From positions 62,001 to 126,000 of the forward strand of contig NZ_GL883865.1 of assembly GCF_000205165.1 (NCBI RefSeq): a DNA stretch of 64,000 nucleotides. The letters are read 5' to 3'. Position numbers and translations under genes: made by a program. Of this stretch, positions 63,979-64,000 are shown piece by piece (position 1 is the stretch's first letter; each line of letters begins with the position of its first letter). A model generated the notes under the pieces. It saw nothing but the letters and a program-made list of their open reading frames with translations, searched no databases and was not told where the DNA came from. Origin of the DNA: Paraprevotella xylaniphila YIT 11841 (GTDB lineage: Bacteria > Bacteroidota > Bacteroidia > Bacteroidales > Bacteroidaceae).

Positions 63979-64000
63979 CAGTTCCTCCTTTCGAGATTAC

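Overview
The window looks like a chromosomal segment of a gut-type Bacteroidales bacterium, probably Bacteroidaceae. Evidence: promoters of the Bacteroides type (TTTG, about 19-20 nt, then TAnnTTTG) before many genes; family gene orders such as ftsX-DUF3098-uppP-truB-queA-folK and hemD-rnpA-yidD-tatD-tyrS; DUF2723, DUF4271 and DUF3098 proteins; a menaquinone pathway; OmpA porins; and large secreted glycan-related proteins ending in a short GIYI-type tail. Species cannot be fixed from sequence alone. No rRNA, CRISPR array, integrase or transposase was seen.

Layout. 1-7.1 kb (+): tightly packed genes for an RNA methyltransferase (5' end outside the window), a DPP-IV-like S9 peptidase, PurD, a membrane protein, a YqaA-like protein and a ZnuA/ZnuC-like metal-uptake pair without a permease. 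7.2-12.1 kb (+): DUF2723 glycosyltransferase-like protein, polysaccharide deacetylase and QueG. 12.1-12.9 kb: convergent non-coding region with several hairpins and a 66-bp tandem repeat. 12.9-18.2 kb (-): a 1763-residue GH51-LamG-GH43 arabinan/arabinoxylan enzyme. 18.3-24.9 kb (+): metK behind a SAM-II riboswitch, then LOG, DUF4271, hemD, rnpA, yidD, tatD and tyrS, followed by tRNA-Gln. 25.5-32.0 kb (+): a GNAT acetyltransferase, then a His-rich exported protein with a CusBAC-like RND efflux system. 32.1-36.5 kb (+): an SDR dehydrogenase and a large FG-GAP protein. 36.8-42.6 kb (-): housekeeping genes for folate, queuosine, pseudouridine, undecaprenyl phosphate recycling, cell division and ms2i6A. 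42.9-50.6 kb (+): a membrane-embedded AraC regulator, CoA-transferase, PepC, DAP dehydrogenase and two tandem OmpA porins. 50.9-64 kb: menE and menC, then an 8.5-kb block (two lipoproteins, a small HTH protein, PadR-PspC, a large secreted protein and a 51-residue protein), then menB and menD.

The most interesting structure lies between the genes. A palindromic intergenic repeat family occurs three times, with a possible fourth partial copy. A tandem hairpin repeat after the GH51-GH43 gene shows a compensatory base-pair change. The metK leader carries a SAM-II aptamer. The padR promoter holds a perfect inverted repeat. A terminator hairpin sits directly before the araC-type start with no upstream gene to terminate. 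The menaquinone genes are split into two blocks, each with its own signals. Three large secreted proteins share one C-terminal tail, and two of them share a carbohydrate-binding-like module. Promoter and terminator calls come from reading by eye; no search or folding program was run.
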